NCBI GenBank assembly: GCA_023376005.1
Contig: CM042160.1
Coordinates: 84,326,229-84,390,228 of the forward strand
Reading direction: 5' to 3'
Source of the DNA: Doryteuthis pealeii
Taxonomy: Eukaryota > Mollusca > Cephalopoda > Myopsida > Loliginidae
DNA: 64,000 nucleotides
Under the pieces are notes generated by a model. The model was not told where the DNA came from and did no database searches. It saw nothing but the letters and a program-made list of their open reading frames with translations. Below, piece after piece: positions 14,801 to 30,483 of this stretch (position 1 is the stretch's first letter; every line of letters starts with the position of its first letter). The position numbers were made by a program, and so were the translations under genes.

Positions 14801-16087
14801 GACAGACACATAATCTCCATTATAATAAGATATCATCTTCTCTTTTTAAAGGATGAAAAACAGAATTAAGAATAAGATACTAATTAAGGTTGAATAATGA
14901 TTATTTAATAACCATTGAGAATATAATGTAAATAACTAATGGAATTGGGATATAAACAGTGACATAGTTTCGGTTACAGACAGACACATAATCTCCATTA
15001 TAATAAGATATCATCTTCTCTTTTTAAAGGATGAAAAACAGAATTAAGAATAAGATACTAATTAAGGTTGAATAATGATTATTTAATAACCATTGAGAAT
15101 ATAATGTAAATAATTAATGGAATTGGGATATAAACAGTGACATACTTTCGGTTACAGACAGACACATAATCTCCATTATAATAAGATATTATCTTCTGTT
15201 TTAAAACGATTGTAGCGTTAGTTTGTGTTTGCCGGGTGGAGTTGTCTGCCCCTTTTAGTTTGATGATGCCCGCTAGGGCACCAGTATAAAAGCGCCGGTT
15301 TCAAAACCTTCGCTCTCTCTTTTTATAGTTTTCAGCAACTACGAGCCACATGGGGTAGATTCTATCTAAACCCTCTCGTAGGGCTCCGCCCCCTTACATT
15401 ACTGTAAGTTCTTTACAGCATGGACTATCGCTAGTCTCATGTCTGTACTCTTTTATGTTATACTTTGTATCTTTCATGAATGTGTCTATCTTTATTTGTG
15501 TAACTCTTTTTACCTTTTTATGAACGTTGTATTCTACTGTTATCCATGTGCTGTGTTATTAAATGTTTGTCTATTAACCTTTGTCGGAGTTATTTGTATC
15601 TAAAGTTATGTTGAACTTTAAACCATCCTTACACGATGATAAACAGAATTAAGAATATTTTTTCTTCTTGACAGCCTTTATTGGATATCGTGAATATTAC
15701 CGAAAACGCACTTCTTGCTGTATCATCACTGGCGAGTGGTTATTGCAGTGTACGACCCGATTGTGGAAAGGATTCTGAAATCTCTACTCTCACCAAAAAA
15801 CTCCTGGAAAATGTCAATGACTGCAACACTCAGACAGAGGATGCCAGAAGAATCACCATTGCCCTTCGTGCCATTGGCAACGTTGGACATTCCCAGGAGT
15901 CCGTCTCACACCTAACACGCTGTTTCACAAATCGGGAGGTACCAGCAAATATCAGAATTTCTGCAATGGATGCCTTTCGTAGAATTCCATGCGAAGCAAC
16001 GGTAAGCATAAACTCTACTATAATAGTCATTTTTTATATTTTATGTTTTTATAGCTTCTCATTTTAGAGCTTTCCTAACAGACTATA

Positions 16088-16185
<98 letters not shown>

Positions 16186-16553
16186 CTTATAATTTTCTGC
16201 CTACATTACTTCCATTATTCCCCTCCCCTTATCACAACCTGTGCCCCCCCCACCTAAAAAATCACCACTGCTTTGTTCAAACTACTACCATTCCAAAAAC
16301 CTCCCACTACCAATTGTTATTACCTCCCACTAATTCCTTGCTACTACTCGTTCTCGTTAAAAACGAGACATGAAGCCATTCCATCGTTTCCCACCTGAGG
16401 ATGGCAAAGTGTATTGCCGAAAGCGCTAGTGTTGAAACCTTCGGTGGACTGGTATACCAGTTCCACCCTGACACCAGAAGGATGGCCCGAAGATTAGAAC
16501 GGATCAATAAAAGACTTGTCAGACAGGAATTGTCTGTTCAATTCTACAAAACT

Positions 16554-16610
<57 letters not shown>

Positions 16611-18011
16611 TTGAAAGGAAGGAAAAACTCAACACCGTTATTCCATAATAAATTTATTTCGATCAAAATTGGAGCCTTTATAAATCTAAGTTGATTTAAT
16701 AAAGCTCCCCAAAATCCAGTCTCATCAGATGGGAAATCAACAATAATTTAAATTGCATAACAGAAAAATATACTCCTCAAAATTTTTTTTTTCCTTTACA
16801 AAATGTATACATTAAAAGACTGTCACCATGGTGACAGGAAGTCAAATGAGAAAAAAGAATATTTTTCAGGGCCAGGTTGTTTTCAGGGGATGGTAGTCAG
16901 TCAAATTAACAACTCTGAAAAATAAAATAAGTCTGAAAAAGTATGGAGCAAGGATAAAACAAAAAAATAAAATATATGAAATATTAAAAATACTAGCAAA
17001 TATATGCACCCTCCGGGTGCAAGTATTTAAGTTTTAATGTAATGAAATATCGTATTAAATTAGAAACGCTAATGAAACTAAATAAGAATGCAGATAAAAA
17101 GATTTGAAACAGAGGGGGATATAATCGAAAAATAGAACAACTGATATTTACTCTTCCATCACTCTCGTCTTTCATTTTTTTTTAATTTAAGTATTTAGTT
17201 AAGAGGAAGTAAAGAATAAAATGACAGTTATTTCTTTTTGTTAATGGATTTCATTTAAGATTAAGTGAAGAGATTTTTGCTTATATTCATTAAAATAAAA
17301 CCAAACAATTAGAAATCAATAATACTAAGCACATATTTATTAAAATTACATTTTTAATATCAATATGCAAATTAGCCTTCCCGTTCACACTGTAAACCGC
17401 TATTTTGTTGTATATATAAATACAATTACATGTTATTAGTATGTAGATATGGTTAACAGTATTAATAATGTAAAACAATTTTATTAATAATTGAGGTTAA
17501 AATAAAGATAAATTAATGGTGAATGTGACGTCAATTACTAAGGGAATAGTGACTTGAGTAGTGATTTAGTTTCGGTTACAGACTGAAAATCACACAATCT
17601 CCATTATAATAAGATATATATAAAAAATATATATAAAGAAATATAATATATATATATATAATATTATATATATATATATATATACATAAAATATATATGA
17701 AAAATAAATATAAAAAATAAATATTATTAAATATTATGATATAAAAAATTATTATTATTACTATTAACCAAATAAATAAAGTAAAGCCTTAAAATATAAT
17801 AGATAATATAATGTTGTATAAATATAATATTAATAAAAAATATACATATATCCTACATAATAAATATATAAACACATACACATATATATATACACAAATA
17901 TATATATATATATATACATAGATATATACACACACATATATACATAAAAAAATGTCTTAGAAATCACATATAGAATCATCCCTTACTTAATACCAAGTTT
18001 TGGATACTTCA

Positions 18012-18082
<71 letters not shown>

Positions 18083-18083
18083 A

Positions 18084-18179
<96 letters not shown>

Positions 18180-18460
18180 CATAAAAGTTAATAACTCTTT
18201 CCCATAATAATTGCTACAGTGACTGTATAAAATTCATATGCAAATTCACCAGTAGATAATAATGATACTCGTCCCATAATATTTGTTATATTGGCATATA
18301 AATCCACCACAGTTAATGTAGCAAGCACTATATGCCAATATAACTAATATTATGGGACAGGTGACTTTGCATATAAATTTGATATAGGGACTGTAGCAAT
18401 TATTATGGGGCGGAGGTATTAACTTTTATGCTATAATAATTAATGTATTTATCATAAATA

Positions 18461-18557
<97 letters not shown>

Positions 18558-18733
18558 CCAATGAATGAGTGATGTAATCTCCTTTACGATGTAATAATTT
18601 ACAATAGTCGTAATTGATAGCGCTCAATGTGTCCCCCTACTGTTTGAGGAAAATATATTTGAAAAAAAGAAGATTTAGTGTATAAGTCGCCTGAAATAGC
18701 CTATTATGTTTACACACTAGGTTTTACACACAG

Positions 18734-18795
<62 letters not shown>

Positions 18796-18867
18796 ATATA
18801 TATGCAATCTTTGTCGAAAAAAAGGAAAATTAACTGCACCAGAAAAGGAATAATAATCTGACATCAT

Positions 18868-18936
<69 letters not shown>

Positions 18937-19109
18937 CGACTGGTTTTTAACATCTCAACCATTGGACTCATCTGATGATTGGATTACCATGAAACTTTAA
19001 GTTATGAGTGTGAGACCATAATATTACCATTGATTATAAATCTGCTCTGCTTTATTAGCATTGAGCACCTTTTCATGCCAATACTTTTCTCATTTTTCAT
19101 TCACTATTC

Positions 19110-19157
<48 letters not shown>

Positions 19158-19236
19158 AGATTATAATTATTAAAATTATATAATTATGATTATATATATG
19201 TATATATATATCTATCTTTTTCTCTCGTTGTCTCCC

Positions 19237-19296
<60 letters not shown>

Positions 19297-21695
19297 TGTT
19301 GTATTTTAGGTGGTCTCCGTATGCTTCTCTCGGTATATATATTTTTAAAAAGATATTTTTTTTAAATTAGGCGTTATTGTGAAGCATTAAAAATAAATAA
19401 ATGAATGAACTCGATATTATGGAGTATTGGATTCACTTACTTTTTAATTATTTTTTTCATAAATTTTCAGGTTCGTTAGATACCCTTTGTCAAATGTTAC
19501 TGTTCAACGGTTTCTTTGTCCCTGTTGTTATCGACAGTGGCAGCGTTTGTAAAATATTTGTAATAACTTGTAATAAAAATATAATATTTGTAATAACTTG
19601 TAATAAGAATAATAAAAATAATTTGTAATAATTCTCCGTTATTACAAATATTTTACAAACGCTGCCACTCTCGATTATCGAGAGTGGCAGCGTTTGTAAA
19701 ATACAACAGAGACAAAGAAACCGTTGAACAGTAACATTTGACAAAGGGTATCTAACGAACCTGAAAATTTATGTAAAAAATAATTAAAAAGTAAGTGAAT
19801 CCAATACTCCATAATATCGAGTTCATTCATTTACTTATTTTTAATGCTTCACAATAACGCCTAATTTTAAAAAAACATTTAAAATATATATATATATATA
19901 TTCTTATTTATCAGTTTCTGTCATCTACTGATTAATCATTTATTAATATTATCATTTACTTTGTGTAGCGATCCGATTTGATGGGAGTATTCCGTGATGA
20001 ATCTGAAGACTCTGAGCTCCGAATCAACGCTTACATTGCTCTGATGAAATGTCCAAGCCAAAAAGTTCTGTCTGAAGTGCGCGAAGTATTAGAAAAGGAA
20101 AAGACAAACCAAGTTGGATCGTTTGTGTGGTCTCATTTGACAAACCTGATGGAAACATCAGACCCACATATGCAGGACATTCGCAACATTGTCCAAGATG
20201 AAGAACTCAAGAAAGAATTCAACCTTGATCAAAGGAAATTCTCCAGGAACTACGAAGGTTCGTTTTTCTTTGATTCAATCAACACTGGTGCCAAAGTTGA
20301 CAGCAATGTAATATTCTCCCAGAAATCTTTCATTCCAAGATCTGCCAATTTGAACCTTACCATTGATTTATTTGGCCAAGCAATTAATTTCCTGGAAATT
20401 GGAGGTCGAGTTCAAGGTCTTGAAAAACGTTACGAATATTCAAGGAAGAATACAGCTATTCCTGAAAATATAGACATCTTGAAGAATAAAAATGTAAGTA
20501 ATTTTTTTGTCTAGTAGAAAAAGGCACCATATAGCGTAATGTTATATAGCCTTGTTCTTATCTTCTTGTGTTATATACTGGTCTTTTCACAGTACCAAAT
20601 CTATATAACGTTATATACCTTTCTTACTTCTTACTCTGGTCGTCTATTCTTCTGGCCGGCTTTGCTTCTGATCGTCTATTATCTATCTTGGTCTGGTATA
20701 TCTTCTAAGGTCTCGTCTGGTCTTCTATTGAGGATTCCGGGTCTGGTTTCTGTTGGGGATCATTCCTTATCAGAAGCCTTGTGTCATTGTTAGTTTTTGG
20801 TAATAAACACAAGACTTCGATTTATGTTGATGTTACTTTATTTATAAATCCCCAACCAGACAATGCGCGCGGATCCTTACATCTTGCTAGCTTGGCTTCT
20901 AACTTCTAAACCGGAAGAGGGGCTTCTATGGGGTTCCGGTTCTCACGATTCATCCCTGCAAGGCAAGGTCAGAGTGAGGTCAAACGCTGTCACTCACTCT
21001 CAAGGCCATCAGCTATACTAATCGCCATTATGATTTCTACAATACCTTATAAAAGCATTAGGGATCCAATAATTATGTAACACTTGTACTCTTTCTTACA
21101 ATGTGATTGCAAAGTAACACCCTTGCCTATTGCTTAAAACTTATAATTTATTTCTGAATCATTATTTTTACAAAAGATGGATATAAGATGAATACACATA
21201 ACGTGGAGGTTTATTTAAAATTCTATATGGGTACCAGCATTTACCACCAGACTCTCGCGCCGTTCGGGAATTAGAATTAGATCAGTGTTAAATCCCCAGC
21301 CATCTTTATAGGACTTCGAATTTTGAAACAAAATAATCAATCTGAAAAGAAAAACAAAAGCAACGCAGATTTAATTGCCATATATCAAGGAACATATATT
21401 AAAGAATTGAGAACAATGTAATTGCATATTTAAAAATATATAAATAGTTTATAATAGGAAGTTACTTTTCAATCACCCTGTAAACCACAAGGTTCCTAGT
21501 TCGATACCGGTCCCCGCCAACTCAGCGCATGAGTAGCACAGGGATCTGTGTGGTAAAGTAAGGAGCTGATGGAAGGTGTGGCGCTCCACCTCATATGCTA
21601 AAAACAATCTCCTTGGTCTAGCGCTATTGAAAAGGGGATAGACTCCCTCGCTGACTGGCTGATACCGACTTTAGGCCGCCCCGACGACTTTACTT

Positions 21696-21736
<41 letters not shown>

Positions 21737-22122
21737 TATTTGTGGAAAAAGTGACTTACCGGTGAAAATGGTCACAGTTTCGAATAACAAGGAAAGATTA
21801 ATCTCATTTATGTTGCTAATGTTCAGATTACCAAAATATATTGAATACACATAGAATGTCCGCCTGTCAGCCTGACAGGTAGGGTTCGAATCGCGCACAA
21901 AGCACTGCCCTGTCTATAGCTCTGCTGATGAGGCCTAATGGACTGAAATGTACACACAGAGATCGACCTTTTCTCGATTTGTTTACGCTTTACATTTATA
22001 CCGATATGCACGCATAATTCATTTAATTATAATTAATTAACAAATTAGGTATGATTTTAATTAAGCCCATAATCTCCCAAAAATTGTCGGCCTTCGCCAT
22101 TTCAAACACATCGTTTGACCAC

Positions 22123-22178
<56 letters not shown>

Positions 22179-22789
22179 CTTGTTTCTCTTCAGTTTGTAC
22201 TTAGTAAATATGTTGGTAGTTTTTTCCAACTGATTCATTTTTTTTATTCTTATTATTCCTCAGAAATTTGGAGAAACAGACCAATTTTTCGCCTCCTCCT
22301 ATTTGAGAGTGTTTGGTAACGAGCTCCGATATTGGGATTCCCAAAGCTACCGGCATGTTAACTTTTTCTCTATTCTTAACAAGGAACGTATCGATATTCA
22401 AACAGCAGGGCTGATTGACAGCGGTATTGTCATTCCTACCTGCATCGGTCTGCCTCTCAATTTATCCATCACTGCAACAGGAAGTGTTCATATAAACAGA
22501 ACCTGGAGTAATAATCACTTGAGTGTTCTATCATTAACCCCGAGGTGAGTGCTCGATTTTATTTTCATTTTCTCTTTAGTACTTGAATTATCTAAAAATA
22601 GAATATCAGAGCTTGTGACCTAACAAAGACATGAAAATAAGCTTCTACAACATCATAGACCACTCACACTATATCTAAGCAATCCCCTACCATTCATCCA
22701 TTCATCTACCTAACCCGTACCCTCTATGCATTCCCCTACCCAACCCCCTACCATCGATCTTTCATTTCTCTCTCTCTCTCCCTCTCCCT

Positions 22790-22830
<41 letters not shown>

Positions 22831-25800
22831 CACACACACACACACATAGATAGGTAGATTAATTGATAGATATAAATAAAGATAAATATATGTTTATATG
22901 TTTATTTTCTATCATTAACCCCGAGGTAAGTGCTCGATTTTATTTTCATTTTCTCTTTAGTACTTGAATAATCTAAAAATAGAATATCAGAGCTTGTGAC
23001 CTAATATAGACATGAAAATAAGCTTCTACAACACCATAGATCACTCACACCATACATTCATCTAACCAACCCCCTATCATCTATCCATTCATCTATCCAA
23101 CCCGTACCCTCTATCCATTCCCCTAGCCAACCCCCTACCATCCATCTTTCATTTTTCTTTTCTGTTTAATCTTTGTATTTAAACAAAAAAACTAAGATAT
23201 CAGAGCATTGATATAATGCAGGCATGAAAATAAGCTTCTATTACGTCACAGACCACTCGATTGTGATTCGCATTATTAGAAACCACGTTTCGGTTGATGT
23301 TCACTCGGATCTTCTTCAGGTGTTTCTTGGAGCCTTCATATCGTAATAGGAATCCTTCACAGAACTTCGAACCAAACCCTTCAGTTAATCCATTGTGGTA
23401 GATTGTTCTCATTCCGTTAACCATGACAGGGTACAAATGTTAAGCTAAGTCATGTGTTCTGTTATTTTTGCTCGTAGTCCGAATTGAACGGTTGATTGTC
23501 ACGTATGACTGTATTAACTGAACCCTTAAATCTGTTGCACCATGTGTCTAAGAAGCCTGTAGTTCACACCGGCCGAAACGCTGTGTATATAACAATAAAG
23601 ATGAGGACAACAGTCCAAGAAATCATACAAATTATCAAGCCTCGTGTAAAATAATGACAAATGATTAGAATCAATTATGTAACAATTTATTAAGAATTTT
23701 GGAAAACATTGAATATCTAATAATTAAACCTAAATATATTGCTTTGACCGGCGGTGAACCCGGTGAATGAACTTGACAGATACATCCGGTTGTAGATAAA
23801 ATCAACAAATTGCGTGGGCGTAAACTAGGGCCAATGAAACACAAGAACTTGGGCTAAGAGGTGTGTCTTCAAGAAAACTGTCCATGTGGGTCGTATGAAA
23901 GTTTTTGAAACTATAAAAGGTCTGGAATTTTGACTGTAGTTTTTGCTGGGTGTTCAAACTCCCGACCATTCATTTGTATGTGCGAACTCTCTCCGACGAT
24001 TCTCCTGCTTAACACAAGCGTCACCACCAAAGAATAAAAATATTAGATTATATTTTTATATATAGGTGTTCATCGTTGTTTGTCAAAGTCCCGTGGCAGA
24101 ATACAATGCAGCATCATGAACGAATATGTTTTTATTCCGATTTTTACGACACTGCTATAACTAGGGACTGGCAAACAGAGCCTAAAATGCGTTTTTGACA
24201 AAATGACTTTAGCCCCCCTACAGAAAATAATTTACCAAAAATCAGGGAATTATCGGATTTTAATGAAATGTTCAGTGTTTATGTACCAATGAATGATCTT
24301 TATAATGCATTATTTATTTTATTTCAAAACTTTCTCATTTTTTTCAGGTCACTTAATTTGACCCCCCCCCTTATGCTGGGGGCGTAAAATTGTTTCGAGT
24401 TGGTCATATGTTATACTAATTACAGTATAAATAAAGAGATAAAAGACCGAAGTTATGAATAGAAACAAAAAAAAATTACGATTGCGCTTCTATGAGAATA
24501 TAAGTACAGAAAATCGAAAAATAAAATGTAAAAAAATAATATATAATTTATTTTTTGGAGATTTCTTTTTTACTCATTTCGATAATTATTTAATTGGCTA
24601 TTATTTTATAAAAGAAAAATTATACATCGATGTTTTTTCTGCTTAAAAAGGGGAGAGGGTACATTTTCAATCGAGTTTTTCTTCAAAACTTATTACTTTT
24701 TGTATCTAAAATAAGGTTTGCATTAAGTAGATATTTATTTTTAGAATCTAAAAATATAACATTTTAAACTTAACATCAGCACTTTCATATTTTAAATGAA
24801 TTTTATATATTAATTTTTCATAGCAAAAATACTAAATTAAAGTTTTGAAATATAATAACTGATGCATTATAAAATTCATTAATTGTTAAATCAATACTGA
24901 AAATTTCATTAAAATCGGATAATTACCTGATTTTTGGTAATTTTTTTCCATCCCAAATGTTACGTTAAAATTGTAAACAAGCGCCTAAAACCATTGAAAA
25001 ACAGCCAAAATGGCAGATCGCGTCGAAATTGACCAAAACAAATAATTTTAAATCTTTTAAAAATAAACTGCATATGTAATTATATTTTTCTTTTTTTTAA
25101 TGATGGTTATTATGCTACTACTTATCGATTTAGACAAAGTTTAACCTTAAATAATAGATTTAATTATTCATAATTCGCTTTTAAAACTCGTAGTATCCGA
25201 TTTTTTTTGCCAGTAGCTAGCTATAACCATATAATTTAGCTTTAATTAAATCATTGTTTTACTGATTGAAAGTTAAAAGTAAATATTTAATTGGACAATC
25301 GTTAGGGATATTCATTCATTTAACCTGATTTAAAAACAAAACATTTTTATGGATGGTTTAATAATTAATCACTTAGTTTCACTCATAAAATGAGTACTGT
25401 AATTTGATATTTAACTTTTAATCCAATTCAAACTTCTTTAAAAACAATATACATGTTTATGGAAGGTTTGATAATTAATCACTTAGTTTCACATTTGAAC
25501 ATCCATGCACAAAATGAGTACTGTAATTTGATATTTAACTTTTAATCCAATTCAAAATTCTTTTAGAAATTACACATTTTTATAGACGGTTTAAGAATTA
25601 ATCACTTAGTTTCACTCAAAAATGAGCACTGTAATTTGATATTTAACTTTTAATCCAATTCAAAGTTCTTTTTTGAAAAATATAAATTTCGAAATTCTTT
25701 ATTTTGGTATTTAAATAGGAGACCCCAATTTTTCTTTTCAGATTGGTTTTATGTCTATACACGTTTTATTTTTAAAAGGATATACAATAATAATAAATGA

Positions 25801-27034
25801 TATAGAATAATTTGAAATATTCGATCTGATAAGGTTTGTCCTAATTTTAAAAAAAGATTGTTTATCAAATTTTGCATAATGTAAAAAATCGATCGATTTA
25901 TTTTAATATAATTACTTTATTCATTTATTTACATTTTTTTGGTATGGTTCTTTCGCTTTGAAATATAATGTTAATTGAATATCGTCTCATTTATATTGTA
26001 TTGTTCAAAAATTGTAAATTATTCAATTAAAATTTTTGATTAAATCGAACTTAACGGACCTAAATTCTACCATCGTATGTCACCCCACAGAAAGAAAAAA
26101 AATCAGGAAATTAACTGAATTTAATACACTAGTTATTTTATTAAAAAACTTTTACATTTTTTCAGGTCAGTTAACTTTGAACCACATATCTTTGATAATC
26201 TGTGTTACGCCTCAAAGATACGTGGTTCCAAGTTAACTGACTTGAAAAAAATTAAAGATTTTTTAATAAAATAAATGTTGCATTATATCTTTTATTCATT
26301 AATTTATCAACTCTGAAAATTTCATTAAATTCGGTTAATTTCCTGATTTTTGGTATGTTTTTCTTTCCCCCGGGGTGACATACGATGGTGGAATTTGGGT
26401 CCATTAAGTTCGATTTTACCAATTCTTTTACGATATCTTCACATGGGATATAATTCCCTGTACCGATCTCTTTTCTACAATAATTTCGTAATTTGTATTT
26501 TTTTCTTTTAATTATTTAGTGCTGCATTACAAATTAAAGGTGAAATGACTGTAGATGCCCATTTGTCAAAAGCCGGTTTGAAAATGGTCAGTACTGCCCA
26601 CACAAGTACCGCAGTTGCCATAAAAACAATTCCTCATTCTTTGACGATCGAAATTCCAAAAGCCAAAACGGAAATCTTCAATCTAAGGTAAGTCTCTCCC
26701 TTTAACCCTTTAAATGTTCAAGGCAAATTAGAAGTCCCTGACCACACGTTTTCACGTGATCCTATTCCTTGTTTTAAGTAAGGTCCGAGAGCCACATGTG
26801 GTCCGCGAACGTGTCACTGGAACTACTCCCTCCATCTATGGATAAATAGTTGGCCAGACCGGGCTCTTTAACCCTTTCACTGTTCAAGGTAAATTAGAGG
26901 AGTATACTCACACGTTGTCACGAGATTTTATTCTTTATTTAGATAAGGTTTTAGACTCACATATGGCCCTCAAACGTGTCAGTGAAAATGCTCCCCTCAG
27001 TTATGGGTAAATATTAGGACAGATCAGGATCTTA

Positions 27035-27079
<45 letters not shown>

Positions 27080-27438
27080 CATATGCATAAACGTGTCGGT
27101 AATATATTATGGGTAAATAGTAGGGCAGATCAGGTTCTTATGATATATACGTATATATATATCAACATAAGTGCTTGGGAAAATCTAGCATCAAATCGGA
27201 AAGAATGGCATAAGACATGTTTCGCTAGACTAAAGAGCTTTGAAGAAAATAGACTGAAGCATCCGACCCCCACCTTAGAACATTTCATTTGTCAGTGTGG
27301 CTTCAAAGCTCGCAGCAAGGCTGGGCTGCTATCACACTCGAGGAAACACAAAATGTCTTCTTGATAGCATGCACAACATGGAAGAAAACAAATCACTCAC
27401 TGCTGACCCTAATCTATCGTTCACGATAGGAGAGTCCA

Positions 27439-27497
<59 letters not shown>

Positions 27498-27824
27498 GGA
27501 GAAAAGGTGCTTAATTGAAGTCATACCTAATTTGAAGATTAATTAGTTGATAATTAATGAATTAGGCGAATATATCTGTTCAAATGTAAAGCGTAAACAA
27601 ATCGAGAAAAAGTCAATCTCTGTATGTACATTTCGGCCTATTATGCTTCATCAGCAGAGTTATAGACTGGAAACCGCTTTGTGTGTGATTCGAACCCTAA
27701 CTGCCGGGCTGACAGGCGGGGATTCTAACCGTTACACTAGCTAGTTTTTCCAGATTTCTCGTTTTGTTTATAAACTGATGTATTCTACATTTTTTGGAGA
27801 CTTGCTGCACGACAGTATTGAGTA

Positions 27825-27871
<47 letters not shown>

Positions 27872-29787
27872 GTGTTTGTGTTGACAACAATGGAGATAAA
27901 TACATTATTCACAAATTGGTTTAGTCGCCTTTGTTATCAGTATAACGTAAGTCGGCGGGGTGGCCTAATGCTGGTATCAGCCATACAACAAGGGAGTCTA
28001 TCTCCTTTTCACTAGCGCTGGGCCAAGGAGATTATTTTAGCGTCTAAGATGGAGTACCACTTTACCGCACAGATCACTGTGCTACTCATAAGCTGAGTTG
28101 GCGAGGGCCGGTATCGAACTGGGAATCATGTGGTTCCTAGGTGGACGCTCTACCGACTTAGCTCTAAATATTTAATCATACGGAAAATCTCCCCACCCCA
28201 TTCTCATTTTAGGACATCTACAGGGATTATTTCTTTAGAGATTTAAAATATTTCTTTTTAAAGCTGTAAATAATAACCATATTTATCACCCAAATTACTG
28301 TTACATAATCTATGCGGTTGCATAAGATTATTGTCAATACCCTGTATTTCTAAAGGGATGGCCCTTTTCATATCACGGGCGGGACTTTCCATGGAATAGT
28401 ACAGAAAGCCCGCGAAATACGTGAAGTCACGTGGGACCTGGTTGGGTCCTCAGTTTCAGTTTAGACGTCAGGCAGAGAAGGTGTCCTGCCTTAACCGTAA
28501 CTCACTCTGCATACGCGCGGTATGTTAGTCAGATGTTTAGTTACATGAAATGTTTAGTTAAGTAAATAAAAGCGTAAGAAAATAACACGGTTTTGTGGTT
28601 GTTGAATGTCTTGGTAACAAGACTGATATAGAAGAAGAAATGAGTTAAGTGCGACCGACCAGACACGAAGTCCCCAAGAGAAGTCCAGACGCTAGAAGAG
28701 ACGCTAGAAGAAGAATAGAAGTAAGTAAAGAAAGAGGTATACAACATTACAACTCAAACATTCTGAGAGCCCTGTCATCTGGGACTTTAGATTACACCGA
28801 CTGCACCTCTGTAGAAAGGTAAGACCCCTTTTCCCCAATGGGGTAACCTGTTGGCCGTGGGTGACGACCCTTAATGCTTAAGAATGAAATCCTGGGGGTT
28901 GAGCACTGGATGAAATTCACTTTGGTCTTTACTTAGGCTAGACGGATTGTCGAAGAGGCCACTCCAATCAATCAGCTGGTCATGTCAAGCCCTAGTATCT
29001 ACATGATTTTCCCAACACTATTGCCCTTATGGCAACCCCAACCCTTTTTATCATATATGTGCTACTAGGCGGTGGCTGAGGGTCTTAATTACATATGTAT
29101 GACGTTAAACTCTATCTGATGCTGAAGTTTCAATTCTGAACCTCTGGTGAATGTTGAGTAATCCTTGATCACCATTACTTCCAGGTCCACTCTGGCCCGG
29201 AATGATAGTACCTGTTAGGTGTGTCATAAAAATATCGAGATTGAAGCTGTATTTACCAAAATAGAAATGAACAATGAATGGAACGTTATTTTTTTCAGAA
29301 TACAAGGTGTGTCATAAAAGTGCCGAGTTTAAAACTGTATTTACCAAGATAGAAATGAACAATGAATGGAACGTTAATTATTTTCAGAATACAAGGTGTG
29401 TCATAAAAGTGCCGACTTTAAAACTGTACTTACCAAGATAGAAATGAACAATGAATGGAACGTTAATTATTTTCAGAATACAAGGTGTGTCATAAAAGTG
29501 CCGAGTTCAAAATTGTACTTACTAAGATAGAAATGAACAATGAATGGAACGTTAATTATTTTCAGAATACAAGGTGTGTCATAAAAGTGCCGAGTTTAAA
29601 ACGGCATTTACCGAGATAGAAATGAACAATGAATGGAACGTTCATTATTTTCAGAATACAAGGTGTGTCATAAAAGTGCCGAGTTTAAAACGGTATTTAC
29701 CGAGATAGAAATGAACAATGAATAGAACGTAAATTTCTTCAGAATACAAGGTGTGTAAAAAGTGCAAATTGCTTTTTTGACACTCCT

Positions 29788-29828
<41 letters not shown>

Positions 29829-30424
29829 AGTGTACAATAGAGTTAAGGTGCCATTGTTACCATTGGTTTCAAGGCACCATGTTAACCACCCTTCATCAAT
29901 ACAACGCGCCAAATACAGAGAATGTCCCTTCATTTATATATGCCCTTATCTTCTGAGTGTAGTTGGCTGGATTTTCTCAATTTCCCCCTGCTTTTTTTTG
30001 GTAAGATCGTGCTTGAACCTTGATGTTAATGTTTTAGCACTGTCATTCCAGTCACTATATATATATATATATCATGTCGCGCAAGCAGCACGGATACCCA
30101 TGACAATCTCTCGCCAACCTTCCCTATCACTCATTGCCCCTGGGAGGTCTTCCGCACAGCAACCAGCATCCTCGCATAGTTGGTCAATGTAGGTCCTTGG
30201 TGGGTGACCCACACTAGCATGTCCATGTGTTGGCTTCCACAGGAGAACGTCGCTTATGAGCTCATCCTTACTTCTCCAGCAGTGTCCTGCATGCCTAGTT
30301 CCTCTTACTCGGATGGTTTGTGAAATGGTGGGCAGGTGGCCATACCGCTGCTTCATTGTGGGCTGCTGTTTCCACGATTTGTTCAAGACTGCACGCAGCA
30401 TTCTTGTACAGCTCCCATCCAGCT

Positions 30425-30483
<59 letters not shown>

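Noticed and set aside
15253..15290. GATGATGCCCGCTAGGGCACC in the solo LTR as a hammerhead
   Set aside because: It has a hairpin and a GATGA core part, but no GAAA follows the hairpin, and C3 is absent.
28541..28747. Minus-strand 68-codon frame
   Set aside because: No recognisable domain; lies in repeat-like sequence.
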